In this document: piece after piece, positions 9,393 to 18,471 of the stretch
How the letters are laid out: every line of letters begins with the position of its first letter
Position numbering within the stretch: the first letter of the stretch is position 1
Origin: Candidatus Nanopelagicales bacterium
GTDB lineage: Bacteria > Actinomycetota > Actinomycetes > S36-B12 > GCA-2699445
Length of the DNA: 64,000 nt
Direction of reading: 5' to 3'
NCBI GenBank assembly: GCA_030700225.1
Contig: JAUYJT010000017.1
Location: 1-64,000, forward strand
Notes under the pieces: generated by a model
Database searches by the model: none
Seen by the model: the letters and a program-made list of their open reading frames with translations, nothing else
Told to the model about the DNA's origin: nothing
Position numbers and translations under genes: made by a program

Positions 9393-10493
9393 ATGATCGA
9401 GGGCTACGACCTCCCGGACACTCCTGAGGTTCGAGCGAAGCTAGACGAGGCTCAGGCCGACTCTCTGGCCAGGATGGGGTTGGACGCGCATACGGTGGCC
9501 GCCTGGGAGGACGGTTGGCGGACAGCCCGCGATGTCGAGAACACGTTCGAGTGGTGGTACTTCGACATGCAGCTCGATGACGGATCCACGTTGGTGGCGA
9601 CGTTCAACACCAAGCCGAGCACCCATCCCAGTGGCCCACTGAAACCGTCCGTCTTGCTGATCTATCACGGTCCGGACGGGTCCAAGATCCGAGTGAGCCA
9701 GCCATGTGAGGAGTCGGGGTTCCGGGCGGCGACAGAGGCATGCGACGTGAGGATAGGCCCGAACACGGTCGCGGGTGACCTGGACACCTATGTGCTGCAC
9801 ATCGATGTCGCGGGGGTGGTCGCTGACTTGACGATCAAGCGAGGGGCACCGTCGTGGCGGCCCGGCGCGGGAGTGTCGTGGTTCGACTCGGCGCACAAGC
9901 ACTACTTGGCTTGGGTAGTACCCGTGCCCTACGGCTCGGTTGCGGGGACCATCACCGATGCCTCGGGAACACGCGAGGTATCCGGCTCGGCGTACCACGA
10001 CCACAATTGGGGCAACAAGTTGATGTCGGACTACCTCGACCACTGGTACTGGGGGCGCGCTCACATCGAGGACTTCACCGTCGTGTACGTGCGGATGACG
10101 ACGAAAGGGATCTTCGGGTTCGGATCAGTCAACTTCCCCACCTTCTACTTGGCGAAGGGTGAGCGGCTGCTGACAGACGACATTCTGCCGCTGCGGCTTG
10201 AGACTGGCGAGGAGGTTCCCGGCCCAGGCGATCAGACCTACCCGAGCGAGCTGACCTGGAAGTGGCAGACCGACGCGGGCAGCGTCCAGATGCGCGTGAC
10301 CGAGCCGAAGCTGATAGAGGCGCTCGACATGGCCGAGGACGCGGGCGCACTGCGCAGGACTTTGATCCACGCACTGGGCGGTCACCCGATGTACTACGAC
10401 TTCAACGCCGACATGGAGTTGTCTGTCGAACTCGGTGGAGTCAAGCGAATCGTGAAGGGTCGCACCCTCTTCGAGAAAATGATGTTCCGCTAG
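9393..10493 (+). CDS. CrtC/AttH lipocalin-like hydratase family protein
   Basis: This 366-residue soluble protein belongs to the superfamily of carotenoid 1,2-hydratase (CrtC) and AttH proteins, which have two lipocalin-like beta-barrels. Family marks are NTFEWWYFDMQLDDGSTLVA near residue 50 and GSAYHDHNWGN with the following HWYWGRAH in the middle; the acidic and His residues of these segments line the substrate cavity in the family. No carotenoid genes are nearby, so a role in carotenoid hydration is not supported here, and a hydrophobic substrate of another kind is equally likely. The ATG at 9393 follows GGGGCAGG. No signal peptide or membrane helix is seen. Confidence 0.72.
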   Translation: MIEGYDLPDTPEVRAKLDEAQADSLARMGLDAHTVAAWEDGWRTARDVENTFEWWYFDMQLDDGSTLVATFNTKPSTHPSGPLKPSVLLIYHGPDGSKIRVSQPCEESGFRAATEACDVRIGPNTVAGDLDTYVLHIDVAGVVADLTIKRGAPSWRPGAGVSWFDSAHKHYLAWVVPVPYGSVAGTITDASGTREVSGSAYHDHNWGNKLMSDYLDHWYWGRAHIEDFTVVYVRMTTKGIFGFGSVNFPTFYLAKGERLLTDDILPLRLETGEEVPGPGDQTYPSELTWKWQTDAGSVQMRVTEPKLIEALDMAEDAGALRRTLIHALGGHPMYYDFNADMELSVELGGVKRIVKGRTLFEKMMFR

Positions 10494-10535
10494 ACCGCAG
10501 AACTCCGATGCGCCGCGTTCCGTGTTAATGATCGT

Positions 10536-10541
10536 TACAAT
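10536..10541 (+). promoter_or_regulatory. Candidate -10 element upstream of the PAS-GGDEF-EAL gene
   Basis: TACAAT stands out in an AT-rich patch (GTTAATGATCGTTACAATT) within an otherwise G+C-rich spacer, about 65 bases before the next start codon. No good -35 hexamer lies 16-19 bases upstream, so this is a suggestion only. Confidence 0.3.
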
Positions 10542-10605
10542 TCAGGTGTGATCGACTCGCACGGCGAGCTCTGATGCGTACGGGGCTCACTGGGTGGGGT
10601 CCAGA

Positions 10606-13503
10606 GTGAGCGAAGCTCGTGTCAGCACTGGGCCGGATCAAATAGCTTGGGCCAATAGGGTCGGCGTCGCGGTGTCGCTCGGGGCCGCCGCCTTGGCGGT
10701 CTTGGCGCTCGCGGCGTGGCCCTGGGGCATCAACTGGCCAAGCCCCTCTGCTGAGTCTTGGCCGCTTGTCATGCCGCTGTGGGTTGCCCTGCTTCTGTTG
10801 GGGTCCGCATCTGCCGCAGCCTGTCTAGTCCGGGGATTCCGGATTCAGGCCTTGGTTCTCTTCGCGCTAGTGACTGTCCTTGACGCCTTGCTCGCTGCGG
10901 GCAAAGTTTGGTACTGGGAGCCGGGAGCGCGGCTCCTCCAGTTCCCAGAGCAACTGCAGTCGGATGGCTTCGACCTCCCTAGCTTGCCCTCACAGAGGGA
11001 AGTCATCATCGTGGCCTGCATCTGCGTGGCGGGACTGCTGTCCTGCGGCTCGGGCCGGAGTCGACGGCGGGTGCGCGTCCTCGTGTCGATCTTCCTGGCG
11101 CTGAGCCTGCTGATCGAACTGAGCCAGATCATGGCGTCGGCCTACACGCTGATGCACCCAGAAGGTGGGGAATGGATCCAAGACGAGGCCCTGACCGCCA
11201 TCGTCGGCTTCGCCGCCACCGGACTGGGCGTCGCCGCAGCCAGGCCGACCCAGCTGCCCATGTCGTTGACGCCGACCCCAAAGGCGTTGCTTGTTGGCCT
11301 TGGGCTGGGGGTCTCGGTCGTCGCCTGGGACCTGTTCGTCGCATTCCTTCAGATGATCGCCGAGGATCACGGGTTCGCTCAAGCCCACGAATGGGCGACC
11401 GCCATCGTGATCACAGGATTGACCATCGCGGTCGTCGCGGCGAGTGTCATCGTGGCACACAAGTCACGGCTGCGTGGCTACACGGAAGCCGCCGCCGGCG
11501 CGGTGCTAGTAGTCGACGCGAGAGGTCGCGTCGTAGACGCGAACCCTCAAGCGGCGTCGATGCTGAGGTCGGATGTGGCTCGGCTACGCGGTAGCGCAGC
11601 CGAGGAGTGGATACCAGATCGCACGAGGGAACACCATGAGGGGCTTGAGGATCAGGACTTCACAGCTCAAGGCGACCGTTGGCTCGGCGATATTCGGGTA
11701 ACAGGTCACCGGGCAGACGACACAGAGTTTCCCGCCGATATCGCGCTGCACGCCATTGCGGGGCCGAGCGGAAACGTGCTGCTGGTGTCGATGCGAGACC
11801 GGACCGAGGAGGAGAAGCTGCGCTCGGACCGGGATCGGGCCAGGCAACTCCTTGACCAGGCCACGGAACAGTCACCGATCATGCTCGGTGTCATCGAGAT
11901 GGACGGAACAATCGCGCAGCTCAACGACTCGGCATGCCGGTTCCTGGGAGTCGACCGCGCCGATGCCCTGGGACGGCCCTATCGGGACTTCGCGACGTGG
12001 GACGATCCAGAGCCCGACTTCCTTCGGATGCTGGGGGCGGCGGGGGCCAGGGGCTTGATGGAAGCCACGCACCGGTTCTCGCGAGCAGACGGCTCCACCG
12101 TCTGGCTGGAACTCCATGTCTCGGCGCTTACCGACGAGGCGGGCCGGATAGTGGCGATCTCCGTGCAGGGCATCGACGTTTCCGCCCAGATGCGGGCCGA
12201 GGCCGAAGTTGAGCTGACGATGGCGGAGCTCGACTTCCGCTCCCGCCACGACTCCCTCACGGAGCTTCTGGACCGAAGGGAGTTGCTGAACGAGGTCGGC
12301 GAGTTCCTTGCCACGGTCGACGGGCATCATGTAGCGGTCCTGTACTGCGACCTCGATGACTTCAAGTACGTCAACGACGGGATCTCCCACGGGGCTGGCG
12401 ACGAAGTGCTGCTTCAAGTAGCGAAACGTCTGCGGACGGCCGCGAGTGACGGCGCGATCGTCGGGAGAATGGGAGGAGACGAGTTCGTCATCGGTGTGCG
12501 CGACGTGGCATCGCCGCAGGCCGCCAAGAGGCTTGCCGCGAAGGTCCAGGACCTCGTTGGCGCGGAGCCTTACCAAGTCGATGGCCACAAGCTCCGCATC
12601 GGTGTCAGCATCGGGATTTCGATCTCGCGCCCCGGTTTGGACGCGAACACGATGCTGCGCGAAGCCGATGAGGCCCTCCGCCGCGCTAAGGCGACTGGGC
12701 GCGGCAGGTGCGAGATCTTCGGCAGGGCAATGCGAGAGAATTCCCTCAGGCGTGTCCGCATCGAGGAGGAACTGCGGACGGCTCTGGACGAGGGCCGCAT
12801 TCATGCCGCATATCAGCCCATCGTCGACCTGGACGACTACTCGCTCGTCGGGTATGAGGCGCTGGCGCGCTGGCATCAGCCAGATGGGTCGGTGATCCCG
12901 GCAACGGAATGGATCGATGTCGCGGAGGAGACTGGGCTCACCGTCGCCGTGGGCGACCGCGTGGCCTGGGAGGCCGCCCGCAGGCTGTCGGATATCCCCA
13001 GTGACCTGTTCATCGCTGTGAACGGTTCAGCGGCCCAGCTGACGAGCAGATTCTTCGCGCAGTCGATCGTTTCAATGCTCCACGGCTACGGTGCCAGGCC
13101 GGAACAGATGATCTTGGAGGTGACGGAGCAGTCGATCATGCAGGCTCCGGCGCTTGTCAAGGCGACTCTAGACTCGCTCGTGGACAGCGGCGTCAGGGTC
13201 TGTCTGGATGATTTCGGGACTGGCTACTCCTCCCTCACGCACCTTCGAACTATGCCGGTCTACGGGATCAAGCTCGACAAGTCCTTCGTCGACTTCTCGA
13301 CCGACTGCTCGGAGGAAGACGGTCCGTCGGCGCGAGTCGCGATGGGCTTGGCTGAGCTGGCCGGACGGCTCGGATTGACAACGACCGCGGAGGGGATCGA
13401 GCAGGAGTGTCAGGCTGACCTGCTGCGTCGATTCGGCTGGCAGCACGGGCAGGGCTGGCTCTTTGGCGCAGCAGAGCCGGATCCGGCTTCGCAGCAAGTG
13501 TGA
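10606..13503 (+). CDS. Membrane-anchored PAS-PAS-GGDEF-EAL cyclic di-GMP turnover protein
   Basis: The protein would make and/or break cyclic di-GMP at the membrane. About eight hydrophobic helices occupy residues 15-300, followed by two PAS domains (around 310-420 and 435-545), a GGDEF domain with an intact GGDEF motif at residue 623, and an EAL domain with EAL at 751. The EAL catalytic motifs appear complete: YEALARW, LEVTEQ, CLDDFGTGYSSL, IKLDKSFV and AEGIEQ. The GGDEF domain has RMGGDEF but no RxxD inhibitory site at the usual place, which hints at no product feedback. Both active sites look usable, so the net direction cannot be read from sequence. Start GTG 10606 follows GGTGGGG; GTG 10594 is possible. 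Its product could feed the BldD encoded at 50.2 kb. Confidence 0.9.
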   Translation: MSEARVSTGPDQIAWANRVGVAVSLGAAALAVLALAAWPWGINWPSPSAESWPLVMPLWVALLLLGSASAAACLVRGFRIQALVLFALVTVLDALLAAGKVWYWEPGARLLQFPEQLQSDGFDLPSLPSQREVIIVACICVAGLLSCGSGRSRRRVRVLVSIFLALSLLIELSQIMASAYTLMHPEGGEWIQDEALTAIVGFAATGLGVAAARPTQLPMSLTPTPKALLVGLGLGVSVVAWDLFVAFLQMIAEDHGFAQAHEWATAIVITGLTIAVVAASVIVAHKSRLRGYTEAAAGAVLVVDARGRVVDANPQAASMLRSDVARLRGSAAEEWIPDRTREHHEGLEDQDFTAQGDRWLGDIRVTGHRADDTEFPADIALHAIAGPSGNVLLVSMRDRTEEEKLRSDRDRARQLLDQATEQSPIMLGVIEMDGTIAQLNDSACRFLGVDRADALGRPYRDFATWDDPEPDFLRMLGAAGARGLMEATHRFSRADGSTVWLELHVSALTDEAGRIVAISVQGIDVSAQMRAEAEVELTMAELDFRSRHDSLTELLDRRELLNEVGEFLATVDGHHVAVLYCDLDDFKYVNDGISHGAGDEVLLQVAKRLRTAASDGAIVGRMGGDEFVIGVRDVASPQAAKRLAAKVQDLVGAEPYQVDGHKLRIGVSIGISISRPGLDANTMLREADEALRRAKATGRGRCEIFGRAMRENSLRRVRIEEELRTALDEGRIHAAYQPIVDLDDYSLVGYEALARWHQPDGSVIPATEWIDVAEETGLTVAVGDRVAWEAARRLSDIPSDLFIAVNGSAAQLTSRFFAQSIVSMLHGYGARPEQMILEVTEQSIMQAPALVKATLDSLVDSGVRVCLDDFGTGYSSLTHLRTMPVYGIKLDKSFVDFSTDCSEEDGPSARVAMGLAELAGRLGLTTTAEGIEQECQADLLRRFGWQHGQGWLFGAAEPDPASQQV

Positions 13504-13570
13504 TTCCGCGCCAAACGGCTGGCAAGATGGCGGGTACTGAGGCCGAGCGGGTCCTGATCTGAGGTGGAAC

Positions 13571-14851
13571 ATGCAGCGCGAACGCGTACTCCGGTCCATG
13601 GCCATTGCCGCGGCAGCGTCGGCGAGTCTGGTGATGGCGTCCTGTACGACCAATCCCGAGCAGCCAGCATCCACACCCACGACCGCTTCAGCGACGGCGA
13701 GAACATGGATGGAAACCCTCTACTCAGACAAGCCGAACACCAAGCTGGGCAGCATCCTGATTCCCGGCACGCACGATTCGGGCACGGGCGGAATCGATAC
13801 CGAGACCCCTTGCGAGAACCAGGTGATCGCGGGAACGCTTCAGCCCATCGTTGCCCTGCTCGACACAGAACCCTGCGTCTTGGCGGGATTCTCGCGAACC
13901 CAGGACGTCGACTTGAAGACACAACTGGAATCGGGGATCCGGTACCTGGACATGCGCATCGGCGTGCCGGCGGATCAGGCGGTGAAGCCGACGGGCCAGC
14001 CGATCCCTTTGCCGAAGAACCCGCTGTCGGTGGAGCTTGTCACTCAACACACTGTGGTGTCGCAGCCGCTCGGCGAGGCGCTGGATGGGATCTTGACGTT
14101 CGCCCAAGAACACCCCAAGGAGCAGGTGATTCTGGACTTCCAGCACGTCAACCTGCCCAAGGACCCCCAGGTAGCGGACTACTACAAGAAGATCCTGGAC
14201 CGGTACCTGCACGACTATGCGCCACGCGGCCTGGCCGGTGCTGTGCCGGTGTGCTCACGGGCGTGGAGCTCAGACGTCATCAAGGTTGATGACAGTGACC
14301 TGGCAACCAAGGTGTCGTTCGGCGAAGCATGGCGCGCGGAGCGCAACCTCATCGTGCTGACCGACCCCGAGGGGCTTCCCGCCAGCCCCTGCTACCGCGA
14401 CCGGGTGGACGCCGTGCTGTCACAGTGGCCCAAGACTCAAGATCCAGAAGTCAGCGCGACGTACAACAAGGCCGAGCTGAGGCAGCGTCGTCAGAAGCTT
14501 GCGGCGACTCCGCCGAAATGCGAGGGCACCCAATCCGTCGGCGCCAAGAAGGACGGCACACCGAAGCCTGGAACCGATCCCGCCAACTGGTGCGGCTTCT
14601 TCGTCAGCCAGATGCAGCTGTCGATCGGCAACACCATGTACGCCGGATGTGTGCTAGACCCCCGCGCTAAGTGTTCGCTGTTCGCGCTGAGCCAGACGGT
14701 CAACAACTCCATCGCCAACAGCGTCGAGTCATGGTCGGAAGCATCGCTGCCAGTCAACATCGTGATAGTCGACTTCTTCAACTACGCCGACCCGTCGGTA
14801 GTGGATACCATGCTGCGGCTCAATGCTGAGGCCCTGACAGATGCCTCCTGA
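13571..14851 (+). CDS. PI-PLC-like phosphodiesterase lipoprotein
   Basis: The N-terminus is a lipoprotein signal: basic start, an Ala-rich hydrophobic stretch and VMASC with the modifiable Cys at residue 25, then a Pro/Thr-rich linker. The rest resembles the X domain of phosphatidylinositol-specific phospholipase C. Key points are SILIPGTHDSGTGG with catalytic His68, the SGIRYLDMRIG strand near 120, and QHTVV with His160 as the second catalytic His, followed by VILDFQHV. The reaction in the family is cleavage of the glycerophosphodiester of phosphatidylinositol. Extra Cys-rich segments in the C-terminal half suggest disulfides. The protein would face outward, tethered to the membrane. GAGGTGGAAC precedes the ATG, and its 3' end overlaps the next gene by 11 bases. 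Confidence 0.8.
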   Translation: MQRERVLRSMAIAAAASASLVMASCTTNPEQPASTPTTASATARTWMETLYSDKPNTKLGSILIPGTHDSGTGGIDTETPCENQVIAGTLQPIVALLDTEPCVLAGFSRTQDVDLKTQLESGIRYLDMRIGVPADQAVKPTGQPIPLPKNPLSVELVTQHTVVSQPLGEALDGILTFAQEHPKEQVILDFQHVNLPKDPQVADYYKKILDRYLHDYAPRGLAGAVPVCSRAWSSDVIKVDDSDLATKVSFGEAWRAERNLIVLTDPEGLPASPCYRDRVDAVLSQWPKTQDPEVSATYNKAELRQRRQKLAATPPKCEGTQSVGAKKDGTPKPGTDPANWCGFFVSQMQLSIGNTMYAGCVLDPRAKCSLFALSQTVNNSIANSVESWSEASLPVNIVIVDFFNYADPSVVDTMLRLNAEALTDAS

Positions 14852-15386
14852 GAAGCGCGCCAGCGTGGACGGGAGGCGCCGGCTTCCTAGGGAAGAGTTC
14901 GCTGACGTTCTCGAAGGCAATGCGCGCTATGTTGAGGAATTCCAGGGTCAAGAACTGACTGGGCGCGCGGCTTGCGGGCTCGCCGTCGTGACTTGCATCG
15001 ATTCGCGGATCGACCCGCTGGCACTGCTCGGTCTCAACGCCGGTGACGGCAAGATTCTGCGCAACGCTGGCGCCCGTGTCACCGACGATGTGTTGCGCAC
15101 CCTGGTGCTGGCTACCCATCTGCTCAATGTCAGGCGGGTCCTCGTGATGGCGCATAGCGATTGCAAGATGGCCAGCGCGACTGAAGCGCAGATTCACAAC
15201 GAGATCGAGGCTCGAGGCGGTCCAGACACACGCGGCCTGGAGTTCCACGTCATCGATGACCAGGCGGAGACGCTGGCGGCCGACGTCGCCCGCATCCGCG
15301 CTTACCCCCTGCTGCCCGCATCGTTGGTCGTGGCCGGTGCGATCTACGACGTCCACACGGGAAGGCTCGAGCCGATCGACGTGTGA
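14841..15386 (+). CDS. Beta-class carbonic anhydrase
   Basis: The enzyme interconverts CO2 and bicarbonate using zinc. All expected ligands are seen: Cys52 in CIDSR with the Asp54/Arg56 dyad, then His105 and Cys108 in HSDC. At 181 residues it is of the short type found in mycobacteria and other Actinobacteria, and it ends with VAGAIYDVHTGRLEPI, a usual terminus for these proteins. There is no signal peptide, so it is cytoplasmic. It overlaps the PI-PLC-like gene by 11 bases and is probably translated from the same message. A hairpin follows the stop. Confidence 0.92.
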   Translation: MPPEKRASVDGRRRLPREEFADVLEGNARYVEEFQGQELTGRAACGLAVVTCIDSRIDPLALLGLNAGDGKILRNAGARVTDDVLRTLVLATHLLNVRRVLVMAHSDCKMASATEAQIHNEIEARGGPDTRGLEFHVIDDQAETLAADVARIRAYPLLPASLVVAGAIYDVHTGRLEPIDV

Positions 15387-15396
15387 GATTGGGTTG

Positions 15397-15415
15397 GGGC
15401 CAGGAACTCTGGCCC
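15397..15415 (+). terminator. Hairpin after the carbonic anhydrase gene
   Basis: A perfect 7-bp stem GGGCCAG/CTGGCCC with a 5-base loop GAACT starts ten bases after the stop codon. There is no U tract, as is usual for actinobacterial intrinsic terminators. It would end the PLC-carbonic anhydrase transcript before the acyltransferase gene. Confidence 0.5.
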
Positions 15416-15497
15416 AGGCTGAATTCTGACTTCCGCTCACAGGGCGACACATGGGTTCCATCGTTAGGCTGGCGCTGCACGAGGAGGGCTGAACCGA

Positions 15498-16892
15498 ATG
15501 AGCGCTGTCAAGAACTACGAACGTCTCTCCGTCGAAGACCACCTGTTTGTGGAGCTCGACGCTCCTCGCCTGCCGATGACGATCGCTTTGCTGGCGATCA
15601 TCGAGGATTCGGGGGCGGACTTCGACGAGATCCTTGCGACTGTGGAAAGTCGCCTGGACATGGTGCCCCGATTCCGCAGGAAGCTGATGCGGGTTCCGTT
15701 CGGGCAAGGCCGTCCTGTGTGGGTGGACGACGAGAACTTCGATCTGCGCTTCCACGTCCGCCACTCCGGCCTACCTCGCCCGGGCGGGCGTAAGGAACTC
15801 TTGGAAATGGCATCGAGAGTATTCAGCAGCCCTCTCGACTTCAGCAAGCCGTTGTGGGAAATGTGGATCGTTGACCTGCCGGACAACCGCAAGGCGCTGA
15901 TGCAGAAGACACACCACTGCCTTGTCGATGGGATCTCCGCCGTCGATATCGTCACGGTGCTGTTCGACCGCACAGCGGAAAGGCCAGCGATGGGGCCGCG
16001 GACGGAATGGGAGCCGCAGCCCCCGCCCTCACGTGCGGAACTGTTGCGGGACAGCGTCGCCGAGAACATCACAGCGCCGTGGGAAGCGGCCCGCAAGCTG
16101 TGGGACGTGGCCCGCAAGCCCGTTGAGATGGTCAGCAAGGGGGTTGAGACCGCTCGCAGCGTCGAGTCGTTCCTGTCCTCGAGCGTGCCGTCCAGCGCGT
16201 CCACATCGCTGGATCAGCACGTAAGCGCTCCTCACCGCCGACTCGACACGGTGAGCACCAGCCTCGCGGACGTCAAGGCGATCAGGAGCCGGAGCGGCGC
16301 GACCGTGAACGACGTGGTGCTGGCCGTCACCGCGGGTGGCATCCGGCACCTGCTGCGCAGCAGGGGCGAAGACACCACGGACCTGGTCGTGAAGTCGGTC
16401 ATCCCTGTGTCAACCCGGTCTGAGGACGAGCACTACACGTACGGGAACATGATCGCCGCGATGGAGGCTGACTTGCCGGTAGGCGAGCCTGACCCGTGGA
16501 AGCGGCTGGAGCTTGTGCAGAACTGCATGAGAGAGGCCAAGGAGACCAAGCAGTCTTCGGGAGTTGACTTCGTGGCGCGAATTGGCACATTCGCGCCGGC
16601 CTCGCTGGTAGCGATCGCCGGGCGTGTGGCTTCAGCGCAGCCGATGTACAGCTTGGTGATCACGAACATCCCCGGACCCAGGGAGCCGCTCTACTTCGTG
16701 GGCGGCGAGATGCTCGAAGCGTTCTTCTTCGGTCCCAATCTCATCCAAACGACTGATCTCGCGGTGGCTGTAGTGTCATACAACGGCAAGCTCACCTTCG
16801 GGCTCACGGCGGACCGGGACAACCTGCCGGACGTCCACGTCCTGGCCGAGGGCATGGAGGCTTCGCTTGAGGAGCTCATTCGACCTGGTTGA
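15498..16892 (+). CDS. Wax ester synthase/diacylglycerol acyltransferase (WS/DGAT)
   Basis: These enzymes move acyl groups from acyl-CoA to diacylglycerol or fatty alcohols to make storage triacylglycerol or wax esters. At 464 residues it has the family length. The catalytic motif HHCLVDG occupies residues 139-145 (HHxxxDG), and conserved segments include PLDFSKPLWEMWIVD, NDVVLAVTAGGIRHLLR and TNIPGPREPLYF. The N-terminal LSVEDHLFVELD resembles the usual LSxxDxxFL start. GAGGAGGG precedes the ATG. It is convergent with the amidase gene, eight bases apart. Which product is made cannot be determined from sequence. Confidence 0.92.
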   Translation: MSAVKNYERLSVEDHLFVELDAPRLPMTIALLAIIEDSGADFDEILATVESRLDMVPRFRRKLMRVPFGQGRPVWVDDENFDLRFHVRHSGLPRPGGRKELLEMASRVFSSPLDFSKPLWEMWIVDLPDNRKALMQKTHHCLVDGISAVDIVTVLFDRTAERPAMGPRTEWEPQPPPSRAELLRDSVAENITAPWEAARKLWDVARKPVEMVSKGVETARSVESFLSSSVPSSASTSLDQHVSAPHRRLDTVSTSLADVKAIRSRSGATVNDVVLAVTAGGIRHLLRSRGEDTTDLVVKSVIPVSTRSEDEHYTYGNMIAAMEADLPVGEPDPWKRLELVQNCMREAKETKQSSGVDFVARIGTFAPASLVAIAGRVASAQPMYSLVITNIPGPREPLYFVGGEMLEAFFFGPNLIQTTDLAVAVVSYNGKLTFGLTADRDNLPDVHVLAEGMEASLEELIRPG

Positions 16893-16900
16893 GGCGTCGT

Positions 16901-18343
16901 TCAGCCCCACTTGCTGCCGCGCAGCCGGATGACCTGGCCGCGTGAACGATCCGCAGTCGGCGTGCGCGGCGCGACGAGCCGGTACTTTGTCAAACCCGCG
17001 TAGTACTTCAGCTTCAGCCGAGCCCAGCGCGAGCTGTCTGTCTTGCGCGTGGCGTAGAGCCGCCAGGGCGATTTGTTCCTCCTGAACTTCACCAGAACCG
17101 TGCGGCCGGTTCCCGGCCTGACGCGCGACTTGGTCCGGTAGTAGCGCTTCGTCTTCCCTCGGACGTATTTGGCGGGCCAAGGGCCGATGGATGTCGCCGA
17201 TAGAGCGGGGGGCGCGCTGTCGGCCATGCCGTTCCGCTCCTGGTAGTCGGAAGCCAGAGTGCGGATCTTGCCGAGTTGCCCATATAGGTCTTCGCCTGGG
17301 CACGCTGTCGAATAGGCATCCCTATGGCCGCTGACGCGGTGGAACGTCTGTACCTGACCCTTGGGCGCCCCACCGGGGTATCCCGCCGCAGTGAGTTTCT
17401 CCCAGCCGATCGCGGTGCGGCCAGTCAGCCCGAGCTTCCAAGCGACTATCTGCGCCAGGGCATCGTTCAGTGCCGTGCGACCGGTTGAGGGCGCGTCGGT
17501 GAAGTTGCCCAGCGCTGACACCGACACGGAATTGTCGTTGAAAGAAGCCGTCGCGCCGCTCTTGACAGGCAGCTCCACTCCGCCCGCGCGTCCCTCATAG
17601 ATATTGCCGTACTTGTCAACGGCGAAGTTGTAGGGATAGTCGCAGTAGCCGTTCCCCGTGGCATATGAGTACACGGCTCGCAATTGGGCAGGGGCTTGGG
17701 ATTCGGTGTAGCTGCTGCTGGATGCCGTGTGGTGCACGAACGCGACCTTGTGCGCGTCCGTCAGCCCTGGGCATTTGCTGCGAAGCGACTCGTTGGCGCC
17801 CCACTCGGCCCGGGAGATGATCTCGGGGATGTCTGAGTCGGCCCTAGCCGAAGAGGCGGCGGTGTACCGCTCGATCACAGCGCGATCAGCTGGAGCTTCG
17901 GCTACCTCGATCATGCGAACCGACGCAGTGGGAGAGGGGCGCCCGCCTGGTGTGTCGATGCGCACCTGGGCAGCGTCGGCGGGGTCCGTCAGCAGCGGTA
18001 CCGTGGCTGGCTTGATGGCCTCGAAATCCGGGTCATCCGGGTCGGGTGTGTCCGTGCTCACCGGAAGATGCTGCCACTGGGACCAACCGCCCTGCTCACG
18101 CACGCGAACCCACACCGCTGAGCCGGGAGCGGGATCTCTGTCGAACGTGACACCGATGAGTCCGAACTCGATCTCCGCGTCGACCTGCGCGGAGTTGGGT
18201 CCCGCCAGACGGTGTGTTTCCACCTTAGGTGTGACCTGCCGCGGTGCGGGGGAAGGCCAGGACGTCGCCGGCATGGCGACGAGGCTTCCAGCGATGATCA
18301 CAACTGCCGACCCGAGAACCAGTCGGCGCCGCGTTGCGCGCAT
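16901..18343 (-). CDS. Secreted N-acetylmuramoyl-L-alanine amidase / peptidoglycan recognition protein
   Basis: The 480-residue product starts with a Sec signal (MRATRRRL, a hydrophobic core, then a cleavage region near PATSWPSPAP). After an N-terminal beta-rich region of about 150 residues comes an Amidase_2/PGRP domain beginning at PEIISRAEWGANESL. Zinc ligands are visible as the His in FVHHTAS, the His in GHRDAYSTACPG and the Cys of the same segment. The enzyme would cut the amide bond between muramic acid and the stem peptide in the wall. The C-terminal 75 residues are strongly basic and aromatic (KTKRYYRTKSRVRP), perhaps a wall-binding region. GAGGGAGG precedes ATG 18343, fixing the start over a longer frame. 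Confidence 0.88.
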   Translation of the reverse strand: MRATRRRLVLGSAVVIIAGSLVAMPATSWPSPAPRQVTPKVETHRLAGPNSAQVDAEIEFGLIGVTFDRDPAPGSAVWVRVREQGGWSQWQHLPVSTDTPDPDDPDFEAIKPATVPLLTDPADAAQVRIDTPGGRPSPTASVRMIEVAEAPADRAVIERYTAASSARADSDIPEIISRAEWGANESLRSKCPGLTDAHKVAFVHHTASSSSYTESQAPAQLRAVYSYATGNGYCDYPYNFAVDKYGNIYEGRAGGVELPVKSGATASFNDNSVSVSALGNFTDAPSTGRTALNDALAQIVAWKLGLTGRTAIGWEKLTAAGYPGGAPKGQVQTFHRVSGHRDAYSTACPGEDLYGQLGKIRTLASDYQERNGMADSAPPALSATSIGPWPAKYVRGKTKRYYRTKSRVRPGTGRTVLVKFRRNKSPWRLYATRKTDSSRWARLKLKYYAGLTKYRLVAPRTPTADRSRGQVIRLRGSKWG

Positions 18344-18459
18344 CGGTTCCTCCCTCGAATCAGGGTCCCGTCTCCTTGCCCACCATAAGGGAGGCGTGCC
18401 GCCGCGCGGGGTCATGCGCGCCCGGATTGTGATGTCTAGCGAGTTGTGGGGGCGTCGGC

Positions 18460-18465
18460 AATAAT
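18460..18465 (+). promoter_or_regulatory. Candidate -10 element for leaderless transcription of the P-type ATPase gene
   Basis: AATAAT ends seven bases before ATG 18472, so a transcript starting at the usual distance would begin at the start codon itself. No ribosome binding site is evident before this ATG, which fits leaderless translation, common in Actinobacteria. No -35 match was found. Confidence 0.3.
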
Positions 18466-18471
18466 GTGGTG

